Shown here piece by piece: positions 30,757 through 41,515 of a stretch of DNA of 59,059 nt. A program made the position numbers and the translations under genes. The DNA comes from Entamoeba invadens IP1 (lineage: Eukaryota > Evosea > Mastigamoebida > Endamoebidae). Where the stretch lies: the NCBI RefSeq assembly GCF_000330505.1, contig NW_004443767.1, positions 498,716 to 557,774 on the forward strand. Direction: 5' to 3'. The notes beneath the pieces are model-generated. The model had not been told where the DNA came from. It worked only from the letters and a program-made list of their open reading frames with translations, and did no database searches. The stretch's first letter is position 1. Each line of letters begins with the position of its first letter.

Positions 30757-33450
30757 ATGCCGCAACAAAAGGGAAAAAAAAGTGTTAAGCCGACGAAGAA
30801 AGTGACAAAGAAGGTAGTCAAGCAAGAAGAGGAGGATATTGACGCGGAGGAAATGATGAGACAAATGGCACTTCAAAACGAACAAAAAGCCGCGGAAGAG
30901 CCGAAAAAGGAAGAGGAGAAACCAATTGCAAAACAGGAGGAGAAGCCTGTCGAGAAAGTCGAGGAAAGTAATCCTGCGAAGGAAACGGAGGCGAAAGAGG
31001 TGAAGAAAGTGACCAAAAAAAAAGTCTCGCCAGCGGAAATGGCGCGCCGGAAAGCGATGGAGAAGTTGAAAAAAGACAAAGAAGAGGAGGAACGACTTGC
31101 AAAAGAAGAGAAAGAGAAGGAGCTTGCGGAGGAAGCAGCACTGAAGAAGTTTCAAGAGGAAGAGGCCAAACGATTGAAACTCGAAGAAGAGCGAAAAGCG
31201 GAGGAGAAGCGACTTGCTAAAGAGCGTAAGCAAAAAAAAGAAGCGGATGACAAGCAAAAACGTATTATGATGTACATTAATGCGAATAGTAAAGTCGAAG
31301 GGCTTATTCGAGAGAATGACACGATAGTGAAGAAGGAGACATCCATCGCAAAAGAAATGAAAGAGTTTGACGAGAAGATGAAGGAAGGGAAGAAGCGGCA
31401 AAAGAAGGAAAAGGTGACGAAAGAGGTAGTTGAGAGTGTTGAAGAAGTTGCTCAACCTTTTGAAGAGACGAAAGAAGAGGAACAAATCACTGATGACATG
31501 AATTGGGAAGAGATGTTGGAAATGGAAGAAAACAAAGAAAAGGAAATCCAAGAGAGACAAGACCAACTGAAAAAACTCGAAGCAGAACGCGCGGAAGAAA
31601 AGAAGAGAAAAGAAGAAGAAGAAAAAAAGAAGAAAGAAGAAGAGGCACTTGCAAAAGCAAGACCAAAGTATCGATCACCTATTTGCTGTGTCTTGGGGCA
31701 CGTCGATACCGGTAAAACAAAAATCCTTGATAAGATGAGACGAACGGACGTCCAAAAGGGTGAAGCGGGAGGAATTACTCAACAAATTGGGTCCACATTC
31801 TTCCCATTGGATGCAATTGAAAAAATGACGGAGAAGATGAAAGAAAAGACCAAATTAGACTTTAAAATACCGGGGCTGTTAATAATGGATACTCCGGGCC
31901 ATGAGTCGTTCACTAACTTGAGAAGCAGAGGAACAAGTTTGTGTGATATAGCTGTTTTGGTTGTTGATTTGATGCATGGACTCGAGCCTCAGACCATCGA
32001 ATCGATCAATTTGTTGAAACAAAAGAACACGCCATTTGTCGTTGCGTTGAATAAAATCGACCGATGCTACCAATGGAAGGCGACAGACAACGGTCCCTTC
32101 AGAGACTCATTTGAGAAACAAAGCTCTGACACAAAACAAGAGTTCCAAAACAGACTGAAAGCTACTATTTCAGACTTCGCTGCGCAAGGAATCAACTCGT
32201 GTTTGTACTATGAAAATAAAAACATTAAGGACTACGTCTCGTTGGTCCCAACTTCTGCTATCACCGGAGAGGGTATTCCCGACTTGGTCACGGTTTTAAT
32301 CGCAATGACACAACGTTTGATGCTCGAGAAGTTGACTCCAAGCGACGAATTGCAGGCTACTATTATGGAAGTCAAGACCACGGAAGGACATGGAACTACT
32401 ATTGATGTCATCTTAGTCAATGGGATGTTGCGTAGAGGAGATCGAATAGTTGTTTGTGGTATGCAAGGGCCTATAGTGACTTCCATTCGAGCGCTATTAG
32501 TCCCCGTCCCAATGAAGGATATTCGTGTGAAGACGCAGTACAATGTGCAAGAAGTTGTTTGTGCGGCTCAAGGGGTTAAGATATCAGCACAAGACCTGGA
32601 CAACGCAATTGCCGGGTCATCCATTGCGGTGTGTAACGATGACGACTTCCTTGAGGAGACGAAAAAAGAGGTCCAAAGCGAGTTTGAAAAATTCCAGTTG
32701 AATGTCAACGAGAAAGAAGGTGTTTTTGTACAAGCGTCATCTCTTGGTTCATTGGAGGCGTTGTTGAGATTCTTGAAAGAGTCTAAGATACCAGTTGCTG
32801 GGATTGGACTGGGTCCTATCTTCAAAAAGGATGTGATGAAGACTTTGATCATGAAGGAAAAGAACCCGGACTACGCTATTATTATGGCGTTCGATGTTCC
32901 AGTCGACAAAGACGCGAGAGAGTACGCCAACGACGAAAAGATTTTAATCTTCACAGCGAACATTATTTATCATCTGTTCGACCAATTCACAGCACATATG
33001 CAAAAACTCGAAGAAGCTAAGAGAATTGCAGCGGAGAATGCGGGTATTGTTGTCTGGCCATGCGTTGCTGAAATCTTGCCACAATTTGTTTTCAACGACA
33101 GAAACCCGATTATCTGTGGTGTGAAAATACTCCGAGGAACTTTGAAGATGGGATGCCCAATCAGCCTTCCATCAAGAAATAATTTGGACATTGGACGTGT
33201 GATTGGAATTGAAAACAATAATAAACCCGTCGAGGTGGGAAAAGTTGGGGAAGAAGTTTGTATCAAGATCGAGCCATTCTCACAGTCTTCTATTTACACA
33301 TACAAAAAACACTTCGACTCGAAGGATTTGTTATACTCCAAAATATCAAGAGAGTCACTGGATTTACTTAAAACAAGATACGGAAAAGACCTCACTCAAG
33401 ACGACATTCAACTGCTTGTTGAGTTGAAGAAAACGTTCAATATTTTTTAA
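30757..33450 (+). CDS. EIF5B: Translation initiation factor eIF5B (IF2 family GTPase)
   Basis: An 897-residue GTPase that joins ribosomal subunits at the end of initiation. Residues 1 to about 305 are a lysine/glutamate-rich, low-complexity N-terminus as in other eukaryotes. The G domain starts at about 308 with GHVDTGKT (P-loop, about 314-321), then GGITQQIGSTFF (switch I), DTPGHESF at 378 (switch II) and NKIDR at about 432. Domain II (about 530-640), domain III, the connecting helix and domain IV follow, with typical segments such as VEVKTTEGHGTTIDVIL-like sequence and the C-terminal WPCVAEILPQFVFNDRNPII. Ends and length match the family, and the frame is intron-free. Opposite-strand frames across the lysine-rich region are shadows. 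Confidence 0.97.
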   Translation: MPQQKGKKSVKPTKKVTKKVVKQEEEDIDAEEMMRQMALQNEQKAAEEPKKEEEKPIAKQEEKPVEKVEESNPAKETEAKEVKKVTKKKVSPAEMARRKAMEKLKKDKEEEERLAKEEKEKELAEEAALKKFQEEEAKRLKLEEERKAEEKRLAKERKQKKEADDKQKRIMMYINANSKVEGLIRENDTIVKKETSIAKEMKEFDEKMKEGKKRQKKEKVTKEVVESVEEVAQPFEETKEEEQITDDMNWEEMLEMEENKEKEIQERQDQLKKLEAERAEEKKRKEEEEKKKKEEEALAKARPKYRSPICCVLGHVDTGKTKILDKMRRTDVQKGEAGGITQQIGSTFFPLDAIEKMTEKMKEKTKLDFKIPGLLIMDTPGHESFTNLRSRGTSLCDIAVLVVDLMHGLEPQTIESINLLKQKNTPFVVALNKIDRCYQWKATDNGPFRDSFEKQSSDTKQEFQNRLKATISDFAAQGINSCLYYENKNIKDYVSLVPTSAITGEGIPDLVTVLIAMTQRLMLEKLTPSDELQATIMEVKTTEGHGTTIDVILVNGMLRRGDRIVVCGMQGPIVTSIRALLVPVPMKDIRVKTQYNVQEVVCAAQGVKISAQDLDNAIAGSSIAVCNDDDFLEETKKEVQSEFEKFQLNVNEKEGVFVQASSLGSLEALLRFLKESKIPVAGIGLGPIFKKDVMKTLIMKEKNPDYAIIMAFDVPVDKDAREYANDEKILIFTANIIYHLFDQFTAHMQKLEEAKRIAAENAGIVVWPCVAEILPQFVFNDRNPIICGVKILRGTLKMGCPISLPSRNNLDIGRVIGIENNNKPVEVGKVGEEVCIKIEPFSQSSIYTYKKHFDSKDLLYSKISRESLDLLKTRYGKDLTQDDIQLLVELKKTFNIF

Positions 33451-33779
33451 TTCGGTGCGTTCAATGATTTTATATAGTTTTCAATACCTCAATTAATACG
33501 ATGTTTTTTATATTTCAACTGAACAATTTAAAAGGCAATATTTCTAGTGTCAAGTTTAAATGCGTGTTAATCATTTCAATTACTTAATTTTGTTTTTAAT
33601 CAAAAAAATGGATATATAAAAATTTTAGAAACATCACGACGAAAATTCGTGTAGTTTATTGTTTATAAAATATATTATAAGTGGTATATACTAAAACAAT
33701 AAGAAGACAAAAGCGGAAATGTTTTTCTTGTTTGTTTTTATATGAGAGAAAATAAAATAAAAAACTCATATACTTTGGA
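33451..33779. other. Intergenic spacer with no recognised feature
   Basis: A 329-bp AT-rich spacer between eIF5B and the Q/P-rich TLDc gene, containing a run similar to TATATAAAA near 33615 but nothing I can assign. Confidence 0.5.
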
Positions 33780-35177
33780 ATGGAAGAAAATGTACAGAGC
33801 ATTGCACTCTCCCTTGTGACTAAAAACGAGTTTGTCACAGGGGAACTATTGGATAACGTTCTCAAACTATTTCGTGAAGAGATTGTGCGTGAAATCACTT
33901 CACAAATTCAAAAGTTTAAAGACGAATCACCTATGAATACGAAACCTATCACACAATTGGTTCAAAACCCATCTGAAAATAAAGAGGACAAACTTCCAAA
34001 CACGGAAATTATGAGATCCAACAATTATAATCGAACACCTGTTGAGCAAACACAATTAATGGGATCACCAAATACTACTTATAACACAACAACTATCCAA
34101 CAACAACCAACGCAATTGAAAAACAATCCAATTCCACAACAAACACAATTTGATAATTCAATGGTGACATCAAGAATATACCCAATAGTCGATCAAAACA
34201 CGCCACAAATCCCTTTCCAACAAACATCTCCACAAATTCAACAACCCCAAATGCAAGCCATCAATCCTAATTTCCCACAATTTCCACAACAAAACCCAAT
34301 CACTCGAAGCGGTCCAATGTCCTTTGGGCAACCAGTTATTGATATCAATACCCCACAACAATACCCACAAACTTCACAATACCCAACTTACCAACAATAT
34401 AATCAACCAATAAATTACTCACAACCATTTCAACAATATCAACAAACATATCCTTTCAATTATACATCACAAAGAGAACATCCCCTCGGCTTAAGAACTA
34501 AAGTTTACCAACCAACTTTCCCACAAATGAATCCAACAAGTCGACCTTCTGTTCAACAAGTTCCGTCTGTAGTCAAAGAGTATTCACCGCAGCCACAAGT
34601 CTATACAAAACTCTCTTCTAACATTGGAGATGCTGATATAGAGCTGATTAAATCGTGTGAAGGCTATTTTAAAAATTGGATACAATTAACTACTTACAAA
34701 ATTAACTTTGACACAAACAAAGGCGTCGAAGACGAAGTGACAATGACTCAAATGTTTTATGACACCGTCTACTTCAAATCAAAAACTATGATTGTCGTGT
34801 TTGCAGATGATTGTGCCTTTGGATATTACTCAGAGAGCGGGTCTACCTCAATGTTTTATAACAGCGACTTCTTCTTTGGGCTTCGAGGAAAGCTGAGAAA
34901 CTCAAACAACAAGCCAACGCGCTTCTTCGGAGATCAGTTTGGTAAAATGGTGCGGTTCAACGTGTTCAAAGACAAAGAAAGTGCGAGCGGAAAGGATTTG
35001 TTTGGTTTGGCTAAAGAAAGAGAAAACGTGTTGATTGTTCGAGATCCATCAACCCAATCTTATCACAAAAATTTGGAACAAACGTTTAAAGACAAAGGAA
35101 AAAGAACTTCTTTGGTCACTTTCTTGCCAGAACGAAATGATTTTGTTGCGAGAAGGATTATAGTCCTGTCATTCTAG
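33780..35177 (+). CDS. Q/P/N-rich prion-like protein with C-terminal TLDc-like domain
   Basis: The 465-residue protein has three parts. Residues 1-45 are a short helical segment. Residues about 60-280 are a low-complexity tract dominated by Q, P, N, T and Y (PQQYPQTSQYPTYQQYNQP is typical), which resembles prion-like, condensate-forming sequences. Residues about 285-465 form a TLDc-like domain with NFDTNKGVEDE, MIVVFADDCAFGYYSES and the closing VARRIIVLSF strand. The domain resembles the other three TLDc-type genes here but is the most diverged. It may tether a TLDc module to an RNA or vesicle condensate; that is a guess. Confidence 0.6.
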   Translation: MEENVQSIALSLVTKNEFVTGELLDNVLKLFREEIVREITSQIQKFKDESPMNTKPITQLVQNPSENKEDKLPNTEIMRSNNYNRTPVEQTQLMGSPNTTYNTTTIQQQPTQLKNNPIPQQTQFDNSMVTSRIYPIVDQNTPQIPFQQTSPQIQQPQMQAINPNFPQFPQQNPITRSGPMSFGQPVIDINTPQQYPQTSQYPTYQQYNQPINYSQPFQQYQQTYPFNYTSQREHPLGLRTKVYQPTFPQMNPTSRPSVQQVPSVVKEYSPQPQVYTKLSSNIGDADIELIKSCEGYFKNWIQLTTYKINFDTNKGVEDEVTMTQMFYDTVYFKSKTMIVVFADDCAFGYYSESGSTSMFYNSDFFFGLRGKLRNSNNKPTRFFGDQFGKMVRFNVFKDKESASGKDLFGLAKERENVLIVRDPSTQSYHKNLEQTFKDKGKRTSLVTFLPERNDFVARRIIVLSF

Positions 35178-35736
35178 TGGTAAATCATCTGTTGTCTCAT
35201 TTTTTTGTATTATATTTAATTGTTTAATTAATTGTAAAATATAATACATTTTTCAAAATATTTAATTTGTTATTATAATAAAAAATGGAAAATGTCATTT
35301 GTTCGTTATTCAATAAACTGAAAAATATCAAAAAAACGATCACTTATTACGATAATTTTTTTTAAGATTTAATATAAGAATTATTAACACAATTCGGGAT
35401 TCATTTTATCAAAATTTTTAATTGGAATTTATGGTTAAAAAGTTATATTTTAATAAATACTTTTTACAACAAATATTCTCGTATTTTACTTCAAATAGTG
35501 AGTTTGATAAGAGGATAAGACAAATTAATTAAAAAATTAAAAAAATGATTTAACTGATGCACTTTTGAGAAGATTTGTAACCATTAGATATTATAAGTTA
35601 ATAATACCAACTGTTATATTATAAGAATCTGTCATTCCATAAAATCACTCAAAAACTGACAAAGATTGCACAAACAAAATAAAAGGAATGAAAAACGCTT
35701 CATTCCCTTTAATGTCCTTCCATAAAAAAAAGAACA
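35178..35736. other. AT-rich intergenic spacer
   Basis: About 560 bp of A/T-rich DNA between the TLDc and Rav1-like genes, with no recognisable gene, RNA or repeat. The last ~100 bp, which are less A/T-pure, probably hold the promoter and 5' UTR of the Rav1-like gene. Confidence 0.5.
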
Positions 35737-38700
35737 ATGAACTCTATAAAAAAGATGAAACACATCAATGCGTCTTACATCAACCCAGGGGTCATCGACA
35801 ATGAGACAAAATGGAAGTGGGGAGAATACAAACAATTTCATATGATCGGATATATCAACCAGAGTTCATTGATCATACTGAACGCCGACAACCTCCGTGT
35901 GTTCCAGGAACTTGTTTTCACGACACCACCACTCTCATTCGCGTTCTCAAGACTCGGTACGCTGGCGGTGTCCACCGAAACACAAATTACGATTTATCAC
36001 TGCGAAGATACTCGAACGCTATTTCAACCACCACAGTACGTAGAATACTCTAAGAAGGTCACAAATGTCGACTCAATTGACTTTCTAAGTGTACCCAACG
36101 ATGAGAACAATGAATTTTTCGTGTCAACTGGCGTATTTATTCAAGTTTTCGAAATAAAGAAGAGAGAGCCAACTCTGATCTTCTCAATGCCAATTGTGAG
36201 ACAAACCCAGATATCCGCGTGCATCGATGGGGAACATTTCTCAACATGGAGCGATAATAACTTGGTGAAAGTTTGGAAATACCACGCCGTGGCAAGAAAG
36301 GTGTTGGTGCAATACATCAAAGCAAATGGCAAAATCGTTTCTGTGACGTGGAGAAAAAACTGGACGAAGGACGCGCCGGCAATGTTACTCATCACGGACA
36401 GCGTGATGACTACACTCTGGTATGACAACCCAAGTTCGACTCAAAGTGCAACGTTCTCGCTCTTCTGTTCGACTGGAATGTCCATACCAAAGAAAGATGG
36501 GTTAGTCTCGTGGATGTATTACCACCACAATTTGCATAATCCCTATTTCCCCTCGGCGAAAGCAAATGACACTGTGAAGGTTGTTGGCTTTCACAGTTCA
36601 ACGGGGTGTCAGAGGTTATTACCAAAAATCGATATTCCAAGGAAATTCTCGCCAGACTATTTGGTGCAATTTGATGGAAAGAAAATTGTATTCCACGTCA
36701 TTGAATTCACTCCAAACGGAACTCCTATACTCGACCAAAATGACCCAGTCAATGTATTGGCGAGTTATAACAACGTCTTCAACTTCAAAGACACAAATGC
36801 ATTTATTCCAATGTGCACGGAGGCGCTGAGAGGAAACGCGCAACCGACACAAGTTTCTTTGTGCTGCAGATCAGAGGGTCGAAGTGCTTTGTTTTCTCTT
36901 AAAAAAGTCGACAACGATTTGCCGAAAGAGTTTGTCGAACCGCAGCCACTTATAGTCGCTGGGCACACTGCCGAACCTCACACAATTGTGGTCCACCAAA
37001 CGCAACAATACTTCGTATCAATTTCAAAAAAAGAAGCCATCCTGTGGCTTATTGGAGGAGTTCAGCAGTACTTGGGAGCTTACTTGAAATTAGTTGGAGT
37101 GCTTGAGTTGATGAAAAACTACTGCTTCTGTGATACTTACGTTGTTGGGTGTGAAAAGAAGAAGGCGGTGGTGTATCGGCTTAACAAAGCAAATTGCCCC
37201 GAATTGATTGGCACAACCAACCTTCCGTATGAAGCAACTTGCGTGTGTTCTGTTGGTGACAAAATAGCTATCGGGACTGAACAGGGTGTTTTGTTATACT
37301 CGATTGACACTTCCATGCAACTCAAAGGGTCGATTAAAGTCAGGGGAGTAATTAGGATGTCGACAGACCAGGTCGACGCACTGTACATCGGAACGGAAGA
37401 AGCGAATTATGTTAGTAAAATCACAAGACTTGCTGTTCTCCCTCTGAGCCTCAAAGGCAAGATATACAGTCACCAAGAATTACGAGTGTGTGTCGTTGAT
37501 AATAACAAAGTGTCGGTCTATCAAAAGGAAGCTTCCGATGTTTTTGAGCTAGAATGCAACTTGGGGGACGCTTCGGAAGACTTGGTGTTGATGAGCGGAC
37601 AGCGCTCGGGTTATATTTCAATCGCGATTGGTCGTGGAAATGTTTTAGAGTGGTGGACTCCAACAACGTGTTCCAATATACGAGTGTATAACACTGGGTA
37701 TGAAAAACTCGACAGCATCTTGTTTTCGGATAAAATTGGAGCTTTGGGAACAACAAAAGAAGGGACTTCAGTCATTGCGACTGGTAAAAAAATCTTTGTC
37801 TTTAGCAAATGGGAACAAAACATTCAAAGAGTGACGAAATGCATCGAGCCGCAGCAAAGTTACCAACTGTTCCACCCAAGGTGTTTGCTCCAAATGATAT
37901 TTGCAGGGTGTATGAAGCAGACAAAAGTGGTGCTGGTTGTTTATCTTAAGACTTTGAAAGAAAACAAGAATTTCCCGTTGGTGTATAACGACGTTTACAA
38001 AATATACCACTCCATGCAACTGGACAGTAACCAAACGAATGAGTATATCGCCGAGCTTATTACTGTACTTCAACAGACCCAAGTGAAGACTTTGAGTACA
38101 TCAGAACAAGGCTGTGTTGCTGGTATATGTGAAGCCATTATTCAGGCAAACCAGATGGAAGGGTTGGACGAGTGTGGTATCAATTTTTACGTCGCGTGGA
38201 AGCTTGACACATCAATTGGAAAGTTTTACGGCAAGTTAATAACGCCATTTGACGCGGTGTGGGCCTTCCACTCCGAGGCTATTCCTTTGCTATGCAGAGA
38301 ACTTTCAGGGACAAAAATGAACCTGGAGGAAGCACTCAATGTGGGCGTTGAGTTCTGGTTGATGAACAAACCGGAGCTTTTAAAGAACTTTTTGTCCGAC
38401 GTGGCAAAAGTGGAGTTCCTCAAAAAGAAAGATCCGGGAGATGTGGCGATCATTTACGTGCTTCTTGGAAGAGTCCCAGCACTTGCTGCTTTGTATAGAA
38501 TGAACCAAGAGATGAAAATTGCCGATTTCTTGGTGAGAGATTTCTCTGTCGACCGAAACAGAATCGCTGCTGTCAAAAACGGATTTGTTTTGACGAGTCA
38601 ACACAAGTACTCAATTGCCATCGCGTTTTTCTTCTTGGGAGAGGCTATCCAAGAGGCAGTTAATGTCGCGCTGGACAAGTTGAATAACGTCGGATTGGCT

Positions 38701-41409
38701 TTTCTCATTGTTCTGTTCAGTAAAAACGTTGAAAAGTATATGAGTGAACTTTTACTTGTCGAAATGAAGAAGCGCAAGGAGATATTTGGCGAGTTGTTCT
38801 GTTATTTGAACCTGAAGAGATACAGTGAAAGTAATGCGACTCTGATGAAACTGACTGAAGAACCAAACTTGTTATACTTCATGGAGTATTTAAAGAACAA
38901 TACGCTGTTGCGACAACTCTACAAAGTGAACGAAATTGAACAATCCTCATTTGGGATGATGCGACGAAACGTTCACCTGTATTTAAGAAATCGGTGTGCG
39001 CCACTTGCATTCCAATTGATCGATGCACAAATCGAGAAGACGGTAACCCCAGAGAAAACACCTTCGCCTGCCCCACCGAAAAACGACGATGACTGGTTCG
39101 ACGACCTGATGAGTGACACGCCAGCAATTGTCGAGAAGAAAAAAGAAACATCATTAGACCAATGTTTCCCCGTGTTGTCGTGTGAGTTTGACGTTAGTGT
39201 GATGAAAGACCTTGCAAAGATAACAGCCGAGCACTTGATGCATCGGTATATAATCGTCTCGAAAACCGGACATGCCTTTACAAAGAATTTTGTAGCACCA
39301 CGCATTGTACCGTTTTTGGACCAATTTGGTGTTGAAAAGGAAACAACGATGAATATGTTCTACGACATTTGTACATTGACGGACTCGATTGATTTGTTGT
39401 GTAGAGCGTCGTGCGAGAGTGAAGCACAAGACATTCCAGTGGCCTATAAAATACAAGACACGCCATTTGTCTCTTCATTTGTCGACCAGGGCATTTCTGT
39501 GTTTTCAAACAGCTCAAGAAGGGGGACGGATGAAGACGTGAGAGTCTCTATGAGTAAACACATCAATGCAATCAAGGAAGGAAAACTGAATGTGATTAAG
39601 AAATCGCCTCCTGTGCCTCCAAAGCCAGCCTCAAAAACACAGAGCATGTCGAACTGCTCTTGTCTTGGAATGCAATTCATCAACAAGGCGGAGGAACCTC
39701 TTTACGCCTATTTGATCTCAAGGGTATTCCCTCCAGTGCACTCGCTTAATGCGTTGACACACTTATACGAAGAGGCACACAGAATATTCCTTACGCACGT
39801 TGAAAAGAAGCTGGTGATACCACGACAATTTTTGAGTATGATGATAGTGTTGATATTTGTGGTTTCGGGAAGGAGGAAGAACTATGACTTGATATTGAAA
39901 CTTGTGACGACACCGAACAGAACAGTTGAGGGTGTGTGCCAAATACTGAAAGAGAAAATTGAAGAGGAGGAATATGTTGAAAAGGAGATGAGTGATTCGG
40001 AACAGTTTTTGACTGGTCTGTTGATTTTGTTCACCATCCCTCTGATTTCGGAATTGTTGCACGACATTGATTGTGAGAAAATCGATTCAACGCTGACAAA
40101 ATGGACTGCAAGTTTAATTACTTACACCAGTTACTTAACACCACGAACTGTCCTTGAGATAGCCCCAACAGAGTTTTCGTTCCGAATATTTTCAAAGGAA
40201 ATTATAAACTTCTTGGAGAAGGAATGCAAGGGCTTTGAGTCGATGTTGCGACTGTACACCTTGGTCAAAGAAACTCGAGCAGACGTTTTGCGCTCTGTTT
40301 TGTCAAAGATTTTTGACTCGGCAAGTATTCCAACTTCCATCAATGAAGTCGAACCACAGATCAACGTGCCGTCGTCTAAAAACACTCTAATGATCGACAC
40401 CCCACCAGTCAACACCTTTTGCTGCTCGGCAGATAACAACTTTGTGATTTACTCGACAAAGGACTGTATAAAAAGACTCGCTAAAGTGGAGACGTCGAAC
40501 GACCTGAGGTATTGTTATTACGCGATGCACCCAACGACTCACAAGCCGGCAAGGGTCGTCAACTTCTCTGTGAAGTGTATGGACTCAAATCCGAAATTTC
40601 CATATTTTGTTGTTGGTACAGAAGACGGGTTGATTCTCATTTTCAAATATTCACAGGACGAGGCCATTATCATCACTGCGATTCACAACAACATCTCTCC
40701 GAGTTTGAGCGGGAACGGGCCAAAAGGGTATGGCATTAAGAATGTCCGATGGAACAGTGTTGGTACTAAATTGATTGCTTGCGACATGGCTGGGTATGTT
40801 GCTGTTTATCGATTCACAGTGAACGACATCACCTTAGTCATGTCCGAGAAGATGTTTGACCAAGCTGTTGACGCCATTTTTATAGGTGAGACGATGTTCT
40901 TTGCAGCTGCCGGTAATCGTGAATTTCCTAAAAAGAGAGGTGAGTTAGTCATTGGTAATTTACTCCAAGCGACTCCGGTTGTCACGCGTTCTCTCTTCGA
41001 GCCGATCAACGCAATTTGTCTTGTCGAACGCTACTCCTCAGTATTGGTTTCTGATGAAATTGGTATCAAATTTGTCGATATCCAAACCGGTCGCATTTGC
41101 TCTGAAAAGCCGTTTGAAAAGGGTGTATCGGCAATTGCAGTCGACACATATTCCATCTGTCTCTTTGCTGGTTTGAGCGACGGTCGTATCATTATGTCGC
41201 ACCTTCCCGATCTCGGCGAAGTGGATGAAATAGGCAGACATCAAACCAAGCCCCGTGGTGGCAACTTATTCAAGTCGATGGCACTCTCCAGGTATTACTC
41301 CGTCAACAAACTCGAGATCTTATGGTTTGACAAGAATGCTCAGCCAGAACTCTACTCTTGTTCTAACGATGGCAGTCTGATTCAGCGTTCTATCATTTAC
41401 TTCCAGTGA
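35737..41409 (+). CDS. Rav1/DmX-like (rabconnectin-3 alpha) giant WD-repeat protein
   Basis: A 1890-residue protein, between yeast Rav1 (1357) and DMXL proteins (about 3000). The N-terminal ~700 residues are degenerate beta-propellers. The diagnostic Rav1-type helical region spans about 800-1060: ACALFYLAL-like DPGDVAIIYVLLGRVPALAALYRM, then FLVRDFSVDRNRIAAVKNGFVLTSQHKYSIAIAFFFLGEAIQEAVNVAL, matching the family's order of W/R-x-x-ALKNAFxLLSK, FFLLGxxLxDAVNV. A disordered segment containing DDDWFDDLMSD (about 1120) and a C-terminal propeller (about 1550-1888) follow. Rav1/DMXL assembles the V1 and V0 sectors of V-ATPase within the RAVE complex and so controls acidification of endosomes and phagosomes. 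No intron was seen. It converges on the next gene, with 106 bp between stop codons. Confidence 0.85.
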   Translation: MNSIKKMKHINASYINPGVIDNETKWKWGEYKQFHMIGYINQSSLIILNADNLRVFQELVFTTPPLSFAFSRLGTLAVSTETQITIYHCEDTRTLFQPPQYVEYSKKVTNVDSIDFLSVPNDENNEFFVSTGVFIQVFEIKKREPTLIFSMPIVRQTQISACIDGEHFSTWSDNNLVKVWKYHAVARKVLVQYIKANGKIVSVTWRKNWTKDAPAMLLITDSVMTTLWYDNPSSTQSATFSLFCSTGMSIPKKDGLVSWMYYHHNLHNPYFPSAKANDTVKVVGFHSSTGCQRLLPKIDIPRKFSPDYLVQFDGKKIVFHVIEFTPNGTPILDQNDPVNVLASYNNVFNFKDTNAFIPMCTEALRGNAQPTQVSLCCRSEGRSALFSLKKVDNDLPKEFVEPQPLIVAGHTAEPHTIVVHQTQQYFVSISKKEAILWLIGGVQQYLGAYLKLVGVLELMKNYCFCDTYVVGCEKKKAVVYRLNKANCPELIGTTNLPYEATCVCSVGDKIAIGTEQGVLLYSIDTSMQLKGSIKVRGVIRMSTDQVDALYIGTEEANYVSKITRLAVLPLSLKGKIYSHQELRVCVVDNNKVSVYQKEASDVFELECNLGDASEDLVLMSGQRSGYISIAIGRGNVLEWWTPTTCSNIRVYNTGYEKLDSILFSDKIGALGTTKEGTSVIATGKKIFVFSKWEQNIQRVTKCIEPQQSYQLFHPRCLLQMIFAGCMKQTKVVLVVYLKTLKENKNFPLVYNDVYKIYHSMQLDSNQTNEYIAELITVLQQTQVKTLSTSEQGCVAGICEAIIQANQMEGLDECGINFYVAWKLDTSIGKFYGKLITPFDAVWAFHSEAIPLLCRELSGTKMNLEEALNVGVEFWLMNKPELLKNFLSDVAKVEFLKKKDPGDVAIIYVLLGRVPALAALYRMNQEMKIADFLVRDFSVDRNRIAAVKNGFVLTSQHKYSIAIAFFFLGEAIQEAVNVALDKLNNVGLAFLIVLFSKNVEKYMSELLLVEMKKRKEIFGELFCYLNLKRYSESNATLMKLTEEPNLLYFMEYLKNNTLLRQLYKVNEIEQSSFGMMRRNVHLYLRNRCAPLAFQLIDAQIEKTVTPEKTPSPAPPKNDDDWFDDLMSDTPAIVEKKKETSLDQCFPVLSCEFDVSVMKDLAKITAEHLMHRYIIVSKTGHAFTKNFVAPRIVPFLDQFGVEKETTMNMFYDICTLTDSIDLLCRASCESEAQDIPVAYKIQDTPFVSSFVDQGISVFSNSSRRGTDEDVRVSMSKHINAIKEGKLNVIKKSPPVPPKPASKTQSMSNCSCLGMQFINKAEEPLYAYLISRVFPPVHSLNALTHLYEEAHRIFLTHVEKKLVIPRQFLSMMIVLIFVVSGRRKNYDLILKLVTTPNRTVEGVCQILKEKIEEEEYVEKEMSDSEQFLTGLLILFTIPLISELLHDIDCEKIDSTLTKWTASLITYTSYLTPRTVLEIAPTEFSFRIFSKEIINFLEKECKGFESMLRLYTLVKETRADVLRSVLSKIFDSASIPTSINEVEPQINVPSSKNTLMIDTPPVNTFCCSADNNFVIYSTKDCIKRLAKVETSNDLRYCYYAMHPTTHKPARVVNFSVKCMDSNPKFPYFVVGTEDGLILIFKYSQDEAIIITAIHNNISPSLSGNGPKGYGIKNVRWNSVGTKLIACDMAGYVAVYRFTVNDITLVMSEKMFDQAVDAIFIGETMFFAAAGNREFPKKRGELVIGNLLQATPVVTRSLFEPINAICLVERYSSVLVSDEIGIKFVDIQTGRICSEKPFEKGVSAIAVDTYSICLFAGLSDGRIIMSHLPDLGEVDEIGRHQTKPRGGNLFKSMALSRYYSVNKLEILWFDKNAQPELYSCSNDGSLIQRSIIYFQ

Positions 41410-41515
41410 ATTAATCAACTTCTTTCGTTTGTTATATAACAAGAATATATCAATCTAAATCAAAATTAAACAATTATCAAATAGTTTAAAAAAGCCACTC
41501 AAGTCTAATCCATCT

